Notes under the pieces: model-generated
Seen by the model: only the letters and a program-made list of their open reading frames with translations
Database searches by the model: none
Told to the model about the DNA's origin: nothing
Shown: positions 24,988 through 37,049 of the stretch, piece by piece
How the letters are laid out: the number at the start of each line of letters is the position of its first letter
Numbering within the stretch: position 1 is the stretch's first letter
Source: Tetraselmis striata
Taxonomy: Eukaryota > Chlorophyta > Chlorodendrophyceae > Chlorodendrales > Chlorodendraceae
Length of the DNA: 64,000 nt
Direction of reading: 5' to 3'
Assembly (NCBI GenBank): GCA_006384855.1
Contig: VCJN01003282.1
Coordinates: 49,524-113,523 of the forward strand
Made by a program: the position numbers and the translations under genes

Positions 24988-27739
24988 CTTCGCAACTGGC
25001 CGCGGACGAAAGTGATGTTGAGATGTTCCCTTCCGGCACGTCGTCGATATCTAGAAGAGTATGTGTCGGGAGTCTGGCGCTCGACCCCTGCCTGAACAAA
25101 GCCAAGGAGATGAGTGGCACTCTTCGCGTGCGGGGCAGTTCGTTCTGCTAATGGGAGACCCAGCAAGCAGCAAGCCAAGATGATGGGTCGAGTCGGCGTG
25201 GCGCTGCTCTGCTCGCCACCTTTCGCAAGTCCGCGTGGTACGCATGCCCGGCGGCGCGAATGCAGGTAGTGCCACGATAGCACCGCAGATCGCCAGATCG
25301 GCAGGAGGCGATTCGATCCGCCGTACCAGTATTCGTAAGGCGCGCCATCGTCATCCGCCCACGCCGCGGTATACCCTGCAGTTTTCCCACTGTCTTCGGT
25401 GTTCCCACGGGGTCATGTTCTTCCGAGGGAGGGGGGGGTTGGGGGCGGCGGGGCCGACTCGCGCCGCGTAGTTGATAAAGGACTAAATTACTATGGCACC
25501 GGCAGCAGTTTCATCGACAATGTCATTCGAAAAATGCACCAGCAATGTACAGCAACATACCGCCGCAGACGCGGGTGTCCCGTATTCGTGATATTATTCC
25601 CGTTCATGTACACATATATACCTGCCCACAAAAGTCTTGCCCCCCCCCCCCCCCCCCTCAAGTCACACGACACGCGGGAATTCAATGTTGTGATAGTATA
25701 TGGCAATATTACTATATGCCATTCGACCAACCGCAAGTATGCTCAATCGTGGCTGGGTGTATCGTCGCTAATCGGGAAATCGCTTACTTTGGCGCAGAGA
25801 AGTCGCAGACAAAGTGGCAGATGCGCTGCAACAGTAGTGCCCCAATCAATGTCAGCATTGTAAGCGGCTTCGGAGCATATAAATAACGTTTTTTGCCAAG
25901 TATAGGTACATTTTTCTTCGAGATTCGTCGACATAGTGGTGTTATGCGACCACTCCCTGCTTTTTATTGAGTAAAAACTAGTCTACGCAAGAGGGTAGAC
26001 GAATCCGAGCTTTGTCAATGTCGGGACTATTGTGTTGCAATCGCAGTTTTGGGAGGCGTGCCAAGGGGCATGTATTTGCGAAACGGCGTCGGATTGAGGC
26101 ATACGAGGTCGCGTTGGAGAAGCCATAGCTATAGCGCTCTCATGGTACTTCCATTGCCCGGATTTTTGCGCTCAGATTAGCGATTCTCTGACGTTAAAGG
26201 TGTCTACGGGCCCAACAAGTGAACGTGTTTTCAGACATAGGGGCCCATTTTTAGGCCACGTCACGGGGCGGCATCTAGATGCAACTCATTGTGCCTCAGA
26301 CTCGAGTCCATAAATGCTGTAACGTGGACCAACAACTTTGCATTATAGCGTTTCCCCATGTTTCTAGACAACTTTTTGCTGGTGATGTCTGAAAGTTTCT
26401 GCGACTTGGCAATACTGAGTGTTTTGGCACAATGCCTATCTTTCATGGCTGCATACCTCCCGCGCTGCGTCATGGCAGTGGCGCATCGAAAGGGTTTTGA
26501 TATATATGGGCTACTCGCATGGTGAAGCTTGGGCCATATAGCGTGTCGCGTGCTATGCTCCCAACGGATCGCATTTCCAGCCCCTTTCGAACGCCAAGAA
26601 AAACGCAGACATATATAGACAGTGGCGTATGCAAGGTTTGGGTGTGATGCCACACCATCATCCAACTGGCGCAGTCAATACTTACACAATTCATTCATCA
26701 TCTATCATACTTTCCGTGCGCAAAAGCTTGGGAGCTTGCGCAGCCCCAAAATAAAGCTGAAACGCATGCAATCGTATTATGCCATTTTCTGCCTGGTCAA
26801 AAACAACAGTTACTCACTGTGAGCAGAAAAAGCGCATCGTGTAAAACGATAGATGCTTTAGCGCGACATTTTGGAGGCTGCGCTGCAACCAAGGCCATTC
26901 AAGCTAAGCTTTAGTGTAGTTACTTAGTGGAGTGTGTGTGGTTTTTACTGCATGCTGGCACGCAGCGATGCGCTCGCATGCGGATTCCTCCAGGGCTAAA
27001 CTTTTGTGGAGGGGTGCACACGCATACATAGTTATATACATATGTATGTAGACATGGATATACAATTTTCTAACATCCGGTCTTTAGCATATCAGGGTTT
27101 AATACATGAATATGCACTCTCGCTGCAGTCCTTATTGTATTAGCGACCATACAGCAGCACGGCGATACAGGTTGCTTGCAGTTCATGACATAGGCACATA
27201 GCGACTATAAGGGCATCGAATTATTCCAACATAAATAGTGCGTGATTTTATTATATTGATTTTTAAAAATAATTGAACGAAGTAAGGATGCCGTTGGGCG
27301 CCGGACGCCTGACGCCGTTGCGCCGCTGCCGTTGTCGACGACATCAAGTGCGGCGGCGACCGACCCGTCAATCCGCGGTCTGCCTGTCCTGGTAGCGGGT
27401 TTGCTGCTACAGGTATCGTATGGGGGTGTTGCTGACTCTGTGACGGAGAGGAGTCTGCTCCCTGCGACGGCGCGGGTCGTTGTCGAGGCACACCGTCGTC
27501 GAGAGCCTGAAAGCGGCGCAGTGTAAATCCATAGTGTCGACTTTTATTGCCGGGTGTGCTATCAGCCGCGAGCCAGGTCCTCGGGAGAAAACAAGGTCTG
27601 GCAGGCGGGGTGTCGTTCGTCCCCTACGCGGCTGAACAACCAGCTAGGGCAGACATTGCACCAACTGCAGCTACCTGCCGGTGCCTCTGTCGCGCTGCGC
27701 CGGCTCGGCTGTGTTCGTGACGGTGGCGGCGGCGGCGGG
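24988..27739. other. Spacer without a recognised gene
   Basis: The region is divergent between the membrane-protein gene (minus) and the MFS gene (plus), so both promoters should lie here. A poly-C run sits at 25640-25656. From 25900 to 27290 the sequence is AT-rich. An open frame at 26261-26665 (minus, 134 codons, Lys/Arg/Ser-rich) is the only sizeable one and shows no motif I know. Positions 27288-27530 contain short GC-rich frames that could be a 5' exon of the transporter, but no splice link could be argued. Confidence 0.45.
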
Positions 27740-30700
27740 ATGGCGTGTCTGCGCCCCCTGGAGGCGAGCTCGGCGTTTTATTATGCCGTGCCTGCAGCCC
27801 CTGGAGGCGCAGGCAGGGGTCGAAAGCAAACATCAAGGAGCGCCCGTGCTGCGCGACGGCGAGCTGCGCTTAGCGCTGCTGGTCCCGGTTGGACCCAGAG
27901 CGCCCCGAAGCTAGCTGCACGCCATAACAACATCGAGACGACCGGAACGCGCCAGCACCGGTTCCGGGGGGGGGCATCAAGTGCGGGTGCGTGGCGGCTG
28001 CGCGCACCGAGCCGCAGGCGTGGGCGTGGCAGCGTAGGGACACGGGCGACTGCTGATGCGGCGGGGACTGATGGTGAAGCGCAGGGTAGCGCGGACTCTG
28101 GCTTGAAGGCAGCGACGGTGAGTATCCAGTAGCTGTGAAGTGCGTGGGCATGTTGCTCTCGCATGAGTGCATGTTGGCACCCGGTGAGATGCTGGTGAGC
28201 ATAGGACTAAGGTCCAGGATGGCTGGTTAGAGTGGGTGCCATGATCTCCTTCCCCCTGCCCCTGGGGCGTGGTATGAGGATGTGGGTGCACTGAGCCCGG
28301 GCATCGTCGGCCGGCTGTGGCGATGCAGACAGTGGTTGCTCTGTTGGCGATGGGAATGGCCAGCTGCTCCATCACACGAGCGACGGTGCCCGTGCTGGCC
28401 GTGCCGGTCTTTGTGGAGCAGTTTGGGTACACGCCTGCCATGATGGGCGTGCTGCAGTCCTCCATTCTCTGCGGGTACTTCGTGGGCCAGGTTAGCCCCC
28501 CCCCCCCCCCCCCCCCCCCTTCTCCCCTCCCTACATCCTGCCCACAGCGCTGCGCCTGGATACTTCACATCGAGCAGCACATGCCAGATCTTGACACGAA
28601 AGCTGTCCTCGCCCAGCCTAAGAACGCTTCTCCCCACTGTGCGCCAGGTGCCTGCGGGCTTTGTAGCCGATAAGATGGGCGGCGACCGCCTGATGCTTCT
28701 GGGCATGATCCTATGGTGCCCGCCCGCTGAGCGCCCAGCACGCGTTGGCACCCCCGCGCCACCCCACACCACACCACACCTGGCATCACATCGCTCGCCG
28801 CACAGCAGCGCCAGTGGCGCGGAGTGGCTGACACTACAGGATGCTCACCAGGTCCGTCGGCACGCTGGCGGTCCCGCTCGCCACGGCCGCCCCAGACCCG
28901 CTCCCCTTCCTCATCGCCGCCCGCTTCCTCATGGGCTTCACCCAGGCGGTCATCATGCCGTCCGTGGCCTCTGCCGCCGCAAGGTGGGCGGCATCGCCAT
29001 TCCTGGTGTCGAATGCCCACTGCTGATGCCTCAGGTGTGGCGGGTCGATGTTGTCAGCACGAAATCACTGGCTTCATGGGGGAAGCATCGCCCGCGCAGG
29101 TGGGTCCCCGTCTCGCACCGCTCCAGGGCGCTCTCCGTGGTCTACACGGGCTTTCACATGGGCACCGTGGCCGGATACGTCCTCACGCCTCTGCTGGCTT
29201 CATGCATGAGCTGGTGCGCCCCTGCGCGCCCTGTGGGCCCGCCCAGCCACACCCCCTGGTTGGCTTGGCGACATGTGGTCCCTTGCGCCCCCGCAATCCC
29301 CCCATTTCCCCGCTCTTCGCCCTCTCTCTGAACATGCTGTGCGCATATAATGGATACCTGACTACATCCATGGCTCACAGGCAAAACGTGTTCATCGTCT
29401 TCGGCATCCTGGGGATTGTTGGCGGGGTACGTCCCAAGATGAATGCTCCCCTCCGCGCCGCCATTCATGAATTCCATCAGCACCCCTCCGCAGGCCTCTG
29501 CCGCCGCGCCGCGGAACCCTCCATGCCGCCCCTCAGCCTGAGCCGTCCCCTCGCGCCCGCGGCCCCTCTCGCGCAGCTCAAGGGGCTGCGCACGCTGGCG
29601 GGCTTGGGGCGCAGCGCGCCGGCCCTGCGGCCGGACACGGGCACCGGACGGGGGCGCGCTGCGTCGGACGCTGCCGAGGTGGTCGATCGGCCGCTGGCTG
29701 GCTGGGCGGCGCTCAAGTGCCGGCTGGACGCGCTGCTGCAGATGCTGGTGCTGGTGTGGACGCACAGGCGAGTCGTGGATGGCACGGAGCCCCCTCCGAC
29801 CACGTTTCAACCGCCTCGTGCATGTCCCTGCGCCTGTTGCCGAATTCTCGGGTTACTTCACCTCCCTCTTTCGCCTGTTCCCCCATCCATTCCTCTCCAA
29901 ATCCGCCGGTGAATGTCAACGGGGGCCAAAACACATTCGAACACCGCGTGCTGATACGGTAGCACTCTTTCATTGCCATGCCCGTAACAGTTTGGTTACG
30001 GCCCTCGCCAGCACTTTGCCATAGGGTTAGTAATGTACAAGGGCGTTCTGCACCGGGTTCCGCTTGTGAATTGCGGATTTGTGTAGAGCCTTCCCGGGGG
30101 GGGGGGGGGGGGAGCAGACCGCGACTAACTCAGCGCATGCACCCGCCCGCCCATTGCACTGCAGTGCCATCGGCTGGGGCTTTTTCATCCTGCAGTCATG
30201 GACGCCGACCTTCATGGCGTCGCTGGGATACACCGACCCGAGGTTCATGGGCCTCGTCAGCGGGCTGCCCTGGCTGGTGCGGGCTGCCGCTTGGCCGCAT
30301 GATTCCCAGGCCGGACCCGGCATCCGCATCAAGGGCTCATTCCCAAGAATTGCGATCGGCCCAACCACCGATCTTTTAACTCCCTGGGGTCTGATCCGAC
30401 ATTGCGTCGAATATTGATGCACCGGCCGAATCAGGCCTTTATTTCATTCCACCCCTAATTGTCAATTACATCGATTGACAATATAAGTCTACCCCCAATT
30501 GTCAATTATATCGATCGATTGCTTGCCAGCACAACTAATCGTCGACAGCCTCGATCGCTTGCTTGCCAGATGAACGATTATGTCGACTCATCGTGGCCCA
30601 ACTTTCAGTGAGGCATCCAATCTTGATAATGTACCGATTCTTGATGCGGATACTCAGGTGGGACGTACCCGGACCCCAAGGACGCGCACGCGCTCTCACA

Positions 30701-31832
30701 GGCCGTGCGCCAACCTGATCGGGTCGGCGGCTGCGATGTGCGCAGGTGTGCGCCGTGGCGTCGCTGAACTCGGGCGTGCTGGCGGATGCGCTCCTCACGA
30801 GAGGCATGGCGCGGCACTCCGTGAGGCGCCTGATGCAGGGGCTGGCCACGCTCGGCCCGTCCCTGTGCCTGGTGCCGCTCTTCCTGCCGGGGCTGGCCCT
30901 CAGCCCGGCCGCCCAGGTGGCGTGCATCAGCGGGCTGCTGGTGATGCAGACCTTCAGGTAAGGGAGACGACGCAACTCTCTCACCACTCGCCACCCACGC
31001 CGTCATTCTTTTCGCGCGGAAGATCGTGCTGAATTCAGAGAAAGTAAACTGTGTTCATAGCAGCGCATTAAGGGAAAGTGAGCCACGCTGCCTTGGTGCT
31101 AGCGCTGTCTGATGTCAGTGCCCTGGCTGTGATCGCCTCGGGTGACAGTGGTTTTTAAGGATTTTTCGGTTTGCAGCAGCTTACCACTGTACAACCGCTA
31201 TACAACCGCTTAACACTGTACAACCGCTTAATACCATTATTATCGCCATTATGATCGTATCCTTGGCATGCTCATGGCAATAATAGCAGTGTGCCACAAG
31301 TTCACCAGCGCATCCAGGGAAAGTGAACCACGCTGCCTTGATGTTAGCAGTCTGATGTCAGTGCCCCGGCTGTGCTCGCCTCCATGCTGCCCTGCTGCTG
31401 CTGTGCACTGCGGGCTGAACGCCATTGCTGTCGCGCAGCTACTCCGGGTTCCAGTCCTACCTCCAGGATGTGGCCCCATCTGACGCCGGCAAGATCATCG
31501 GCATCACCAACTCGTTCGGCATCCTGATAGGCGTGGCCGGGAACGTGCTCACCGGAATGTGGGTGCTAGCCACGCTGAGTGCATCCGGGAACCCGCCGCC
31601 GCGCTGCTGAGTACACATGTGCGCATGCTGCTGAGTGACCCTCCCCTTCTCCCGTCGTGCACCGACCGTTTCTGCGCGCGCTGCCCCTCTCAGAGTCCTG
31701 GAGCGCACCAACGACTACAGGGCCATCTTCTTCCTCACCGCGCTCTTCTACACCTCCTCCTTTGCGGCCTGGGCGTGCGTCATGCGCGGGCAGCGGCTGC
31801 GCATCGCAGACATACTCTCCCCCCGTGCCTGA
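27740..31832 (+). CDS. MFS anion/phosphate transporter (SLC17/PHT4/ANTR-like)
   Basis: Predicted exons: 27740-28117, 28329-28490, 28648-28715, 28852-28983, 29100-29213, 29381-29426, 29481-29767, 30165-30276, 30746-30957, 31439-31558, 31694-31832; 589 aa with all phases consistent. The first 126 residues are Arg/Ala/Ser-rich and may be a plastid leader. The core shows the MFS layout: AGFVADKMGGDRLM (the loop 2-3 signature), WVPVSHRSRALSVV (as in ANTR/PHT4 proteins), TGFHMGTVAGYVLTPLL, WGFFILQSWTPTFM, and DVAPSDAGKIIGITN-SFG near the end. The family moves phosphate or organic anions, often into plastids; the substrate cannot be read from sequence. The intron starting at 29768 appears to be GC-AG (CAG|GCGAGT), since the join gives LVLVWTHSAIGWGFF, as expected. 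The 29427-29480 intron (54 nt) is the least certain junction. Confidence 0.85.
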
Positions 31833-32412
31833 CAGAGGCCGGCCGAACGAGCACAGCGCAGTGGGAAGCGATTTCGTAGCGCGCTCATGCTGCCGTCTCC
31901 CGTTAACCTATTTGGGAACCCGCGATCGATCCGTATTATGCACGGTCTCGCCTCCCTGACATCCTCTGCCGCTCTCTTGGTGGCCCATTGGCACCCACAT
32001 GGACGGCCGTGTGGGGGACGCTGGGCGCTTCATGTGTTCGGGCTGAGGGTCCATCAGGGGGTTGCTGCGAGGCGTGCAGTGACACGGGGCATGTGCATCG
32101 TTTCGGTGGGCGCGCGCCTGCATGGCACGGCGCTGCCGCTCCCCCCTGTCGCGCCGGTACCGTCACATGACAAGGACAACCCGGGGAAGCGTGTCCCGAT
32201 GCAAGGGCAGGCGTGTGCGAATACGGTAAGGTTGCTACTTTGCATAAGTTATGGCCGGGCAATAGCCTGCTACGCAGCGGATGCGTCGGCCGCAGCCAAG
32301 GCATGCTGGCTAGCCGAGGAGGCGCGAAAAGGGGGAGAGGGAGGCGGAGGGGGGCGGGGGGTGGCCTCATGGGCGGCATCATGCCATTGCGCATCTGCTC
32401 TGCCGGCGGCGC

Positions 32413-33162
32413 TCAGCCAAACGCAGGCGTGACTTCAGAGGGCGCTCCGTTGGGGGCCGCCTTGGCCGCACGCTCAGCGGCTGCTGGCGACTTGGAGGGC
32501 GTGCCGCCCTTGGATCCGGCGGCCGCCTCCGCGTTGCCGCCCGCCGCGCCGTTGGCACCGCCGATCTCTTTCTGCAGCTCATCTGCGGCGCCGAGCAGGT
32601 GGGACAGGTGGTTGCCCCTCTCATCGTCGGAGGGATCCTCCGCGCCATCCGACTGCTCCTCGTAGTCATCCTCGTCATCCTCCGCCGGCCCGCTCTCCTC
32701 CCCCATCATGATGGGCCCGTCGTCCCGGGTCCTCGGCCTCTTCTGGGGCCTGCCGGGGCCGCGAGCAGCGGACCGCCCGCGCCCTCTGCCGCGCCCGCGC
32801 CCTCTCCCGCGGCCCCTGCCGCGGCCGCGGCCACGGCCGGTGCCCCGGGTCGGCGCGGCCTCGGCGTCGGTGCCCTCGAACTTGATGGCGGCCACGGGGG
32901 TCCTGGCGGAGCGCCGGACGTCCGCCATCGTGGACGCCAGCGACTCCATGTGCTGGATGGCCGCCTTGAAGCGCTCCTTCACCTCCCCCTCGTGCCGCGT
33001 CAGGATGTACCTCTTGGCCATGTGGTGGCGCACCTCGTCCACGTCCGGCCGGTTGAACTCCAGCAGCGAGTGCTCCATGGCCATCAGCTCCTGCAGGTTG
33101 ACCACGGCGTTGATGATGGCCTCGGGCTCCTCCAAACAGGTGAACACCTCGCTGAGATTCAT
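32413..33162 (-). CDS. RG-repeat nuclear-type protein of unknown function
   Basis: One uninterrupted frame of 249 aa from the first ATG after an in-frame stop. Residues 1-100 are mostly helical and charged (MNLSEVFTCLEEPEAIIN, RHHMAKRYILTRHEGEVKER). Residues 108-130 are a near-perfect Arg-Gly array (about 10 RG pairs), followed by a basic RPQKRPRTRDD stretch that could be a nuclear localisation signal. Then comes a very acidic segment (EDDEDDYEEQ) and an Ala/Gly-rich end. RG arrays usually bind RNA and are methylated by PRMT enzymes. The N-terminal domain is not one I recognise. The gene converges with the MFS gene, 580 nt between stops. Codon use matches the other genes. Confidence 0.75.
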   Translation of the reverse strand: MNLSEVFTCLEEPEAIINAVVNLQELMAMEHSLLEFNRPDVDEVRHHMAKRYILTRHEGEVKERFKAAIQHMESLASTMADVRRSARTPVAAIKFEGTDAEAAPTRGTGRGRGRGRGRGRGRGRGRGRGRSAARGPGRPQKRPRTRDDGPIMMGEESGPAEDDEDDYEEQSDGAEDPSDDERGNHLSHLLGAADELQKEIGGANGAAGGNAEAAAGSKGGTPSKSPAAAERAAKAAPNGAPSEVTPAFG

Positions 33163-36100
33163 GATCGCCAAGGTGGAGGAACAGCCTCACCCTCTCGACC
33201 TGGACACTCTTCGGGGAATCGGGACAGTAAGGGGGAGCAGGGGTCAGCACGCTGCCTCCTATGGAGGCACAGCTCCGTGCCATCAAGTGTACCAGGCAGG
33301 TCTGATCACGACACCCTCAGTGGTCATTAGTATGAGAGCAGTGCCATGCTTGGGCACTACCAGTTCAATTCATTTTTTTTCTGCCCAAGTGAAGCTTCCA
33401 TTCAATTGCAAAATTTCAGCACTTCTGCAGGCCCAGCTGGCTGCTTGATGATGCGGTAAGCAACTCGTTCACTACGAGCAAGTGGCGCTGGTGTGAAAAA
33501 AATGGTATGTAACCGGCTGAGGAACCAGATTGCCATCGCCTGAAGGACGGGACGGATGACACGGGCGCTGCGGCTGTCTCTGTGACAGGTCTTGTATCAC
33601 ACAGGTTCTGAGCAAGTCTAGGGCGACTGTGAATGAGGAAGAAAAACGAAGTTCTTAATGCTGAGGTCCTTCTGCCCGTACTTTGGATGTTGTCGGTGGG
33701 AGGTGGTATTAAGAGGTGGTGGGAGTGGTTTAAGATGGCCTCGCGGCGGATACGTGCGTTTTTGCATATGGACGGAAGCACGTTGGGTAGCATGATTTTG
33801 TATTTGCTGCGGCAGGTTTACCCGCAGGTGTCGTTTGGGTGGCGGTTTCAGAGCTGGTCCACTTGTAGGTGCGTGCGGCTCGGGTGACCGCGCGCAACGC
33901 TGACCAGAATGATAACACGAAATCGTACCGTGCGGGTGACTTATTTTCGCCCCTAGAGACTATAATATGACCCTATCCGAAATACCTGCAGCGCCGCCCG
34001 CGTGGCAGTTTAGAGGGTTGGCAGTGTTTGCACTTTGGCGCCTCGTGCAAACTGTTGCGGCTGACATATTAATCAACCCGCCTCCCCTTCCAAGCATCCG
34101 AAGGCAATCAATAACACGCTTCTTCCGCAGGGTGCATCAAAACTTTGTTGGTAGTGGTGGCGGAAAACGACAATTACTACTACTGCTGCTACTGCTGCTA
34201 CTACTACGTCAAGTGAAAATGAATATCAAAAAACAAATACTTTGTTGGCTGCTGCTGCCGCCGCCGCCGCCTGGCTATGATACTCCGCGCTACAAGTGGC
34301 GTTTTTGTGGGAGATACCTGATAGATGTTGCGACCTTCGGCAAGGCTACCACGGGATGTTGTCTGCACACTGCCGAATCTTCGCTTTCCTTGCAACATCC
34401 AACGTTGTGCCGCCCTGGGCGGATCGACTCGTCCGCAAGGTGGAAGATACTGCGTGGTGCAGTAGACAAACTATGAGTACTGGTGTGAATTACAAAAATT
34501 ACAGTACTTTACGTCAGACGCGTGACAACCGAGCACCAGCACCAGTCGCGCGCGCGAACGATGCAAGCAGCGAGCAGCACGCGTGCGACCGTCCCACAAG
34601 CACGCAGGTTACCGTGGCCTTCGTTCCTCAAGCCGATCTCCGTATGTCTCTTAGAAAGTCTCTCGTCCCGTACACAGGCAAACACCGCCTGCCTTTAGGC
34701 TCACTAGGTGCAGTAGACGAACTAGTTGTTGTATTGCTATGTGAATTTGCGCTTGGATAACTGCGACAGATGTGCTGAATATGGTCGAGGATGCGCTGAT
34801 TGATGCTGCAGAGGCGAACGACCTGCTTGCAGAGCAGCGTCAAGCACCACCCCAAGAACCCATAGCAACCCCTCACCTGCTGATGATGCTATGATTACTC
34901 TCGACTGATGTACGCATGGAGCGAGTAGATATGGTGTGCAGCATGCACTGTATCAAGTTGAGCCCTTTGGCTGCCATCGCCGATGTGTGCGAGTCAAAAG
35001 TGCGAAAACATGAGCTCCAGCAATAATAAATTACGTTATATGACTCTAAACACAGGGGTAATTCTTGATTTAGGAGTTCTAATTGATAGAAATTTACCAT
35101 GAATTACTACGCCCAGGTATAGAAAAGGCCAGCAGTAGTCGCTAGAAATATCCAACTACGCTAGGAGCAGACAAAGTAATCCTTACGCTAAGAGCAGACC
35201 CACTACGCTCTAGGAGTAATGCTGAGAGATCAGCACAAGCCGAGTACTGGTCGTGACGAGGATACTCGCGCCGTTCTCATTATTGTCGTTATTATTGCGC
35301 AGTGCTGGATACCTGGGCGCCCAGGTAGCCTGGGTAGCAGCGGCCTAGCGCTACTACGTGCGCTGCTGACTTGACAAAAGCAACCGCAGACCTGTTATCC
35401 CCGGCGCGCACTGTTATCCCCGGCGGCCCGCGGCCCGCCCCGCCGCCCTACTTAATATCAGCGACGGCGACGGAGCGCGCGCTAAGGATTAAGGACTACA
35501 TCCATCAAAAGTGGCGAAGGTAATCGCTTCAGTACCAGTCGGTTTCCAACCGCGTACTATTGCTTACGTGTGCGGTTACCAGTGGTCGGAAGAGAGGCGT
35601 AGCGATCAGTCATTTTTGCCAATCGCTGTCACGCGAGCCTCTCAAAGCACAACGCAATGGTGCACGTTCCACTGTGGTGCATAACGATGATCAATAATAA
35701 GAGCGCGCTGTATCAAGTACCCGTAGCAACAATGTAGCATAGGGTGGTTTCCAACTGGTAGTAGTTAGTTACATACGCCAAGCAAAGCTGCTACCACCTG
35801 CTACCCGTAATGTTGTGCATGTAATGCTTATGTATCTTGAGGGGGGTCAATCACAAGAGTGGCAAAGCGCCCCTTACCGGCTTACCAGCTACAGTACCTA
35901 TCTATCTATCTATCTACACACATCAATGCACATATTTTACACTGCAGCAGTTTTAATGTGCTCGTTATTTAGTACTCTATCACCTATGTACAACTAATCC
36001 TTATACCTGCACCCGTTGGCAGTACTAGTGTCATATTTTCATGTAGTCGGCATACGCATTGCAGAGAATTTATCAATACACAAAGGTTTGCGAACCCTTG

Positions 36101-37015
36101 CAAAACATCAGGCGCTATTGGCAATGGTGCAATACCCGCCGCTTATGGTACTGATAGATAGAATTACAACAGACTGACGCTTCTCCTGCATTTCAACACG
36201 GGCCCGCCTCCGGAATCCGAATAAGTCCTCAGAATCGTCACTCATCTAGCGGTAGCATGCCTGCACCCTGTCATGCAGCGCCGCGGCGCATGCACCATGT
36301 GCTGCAGTTCCAGCGACGTCACATTACTCCAGGGAGTGAAGTGGGGAAACCAGCTCCCGAGCGCCTGGGGCGCTTTAAAAAAAGATCATTAGGAGAAAAA
36401 GTGCAGCGACATGACTAGTGGCGATGTGAATGCGGCATGTTATATCATCCACTTGTGCATCCCGCCGCTCAGAACTATTTGCCCGCCATGGGTCTCCCCC
36501 CGAACACGGGTCTCCAGCAGGCTGCGACATTCATCTGTACCTGTGAGGAGGTGGTATCGCACTGTCGCACTGTGGCTGTGTGTGAAGCTGACTCTCTGTC
36601 ATGCACACCGCTTACTAGTCCCTGGCAGTGATGTTGCCCGGATAGGGGTAGTCTTGGTAGGTATGGAGTCGCAGCATGCCCATGTGTTGTATCTCGCCGG
36701 TGATGCGCGGCCGCCATCTCACCGCAGCCACCTGCATGGCGCCACTATTCTTACCATTGGCAGTGCATGCCCAGTAGCCCGGTGCTCTGCCAGACCGCGC
36801 AGCGTGTGTTCCTTTCCCGGGCAGGCGATGCGCAATGCACTGCTTGGTTACATGGGTTGGGCTATGCGTACATGTAGAAAAAAGGTTTAATTAAACATCA
36901 CTGAATGTAGTAGCAGACTGGGGTAGGGCAGCCTCTGGCATCAGACAGCCTGAGTCTGAGACTTGTCGGCGGTCACGACCATGACATTATGACCACCAAC
37001 TGACCTTGAGTATAT
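33163..37015. other. Spacer without a recognised gene
   Basis: Only short or unsupported frames occur, for example 33967-34476 (+), which contains a (CTG/CTA)n-like stretch around 34175-34265, and 36411-36890 (+). Between 34880 and 36180 the sequence is AT-rich with scattered words such as AGTACC and TACTACG. A TCTA microsatellite lies at about 35898-35916. No transposon protein, tRNA or structured repeat was seen. Confidence 0.45.
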
Positions 37016-37020
37016 TTACA
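37016..37020 (-). terminator. TGTAA polyadenylation signal of the SCaMC-like carrier gene
   Basis: TTACA on the plus strand, TGTAA on the minus strand, 30 nt after the stop codon of the carrier gene. Confidence 0.65.
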
Positions 37021-37049
37021 TGCGGTAATAGCAAAACTGGTTTTGTCTT

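Noticed and set aside
26261..26665. 134-codon minus-strand frame, Lys/Ser-rich
   Set aside because: Looks protein-like in composition but has no motif I can name, and lacks the GC-rich codon use of the real genes.
36411..36890. 159-codon plus-strand frame
   Set aside because: No motif, no splice context; composition like random GC-rich DNA.
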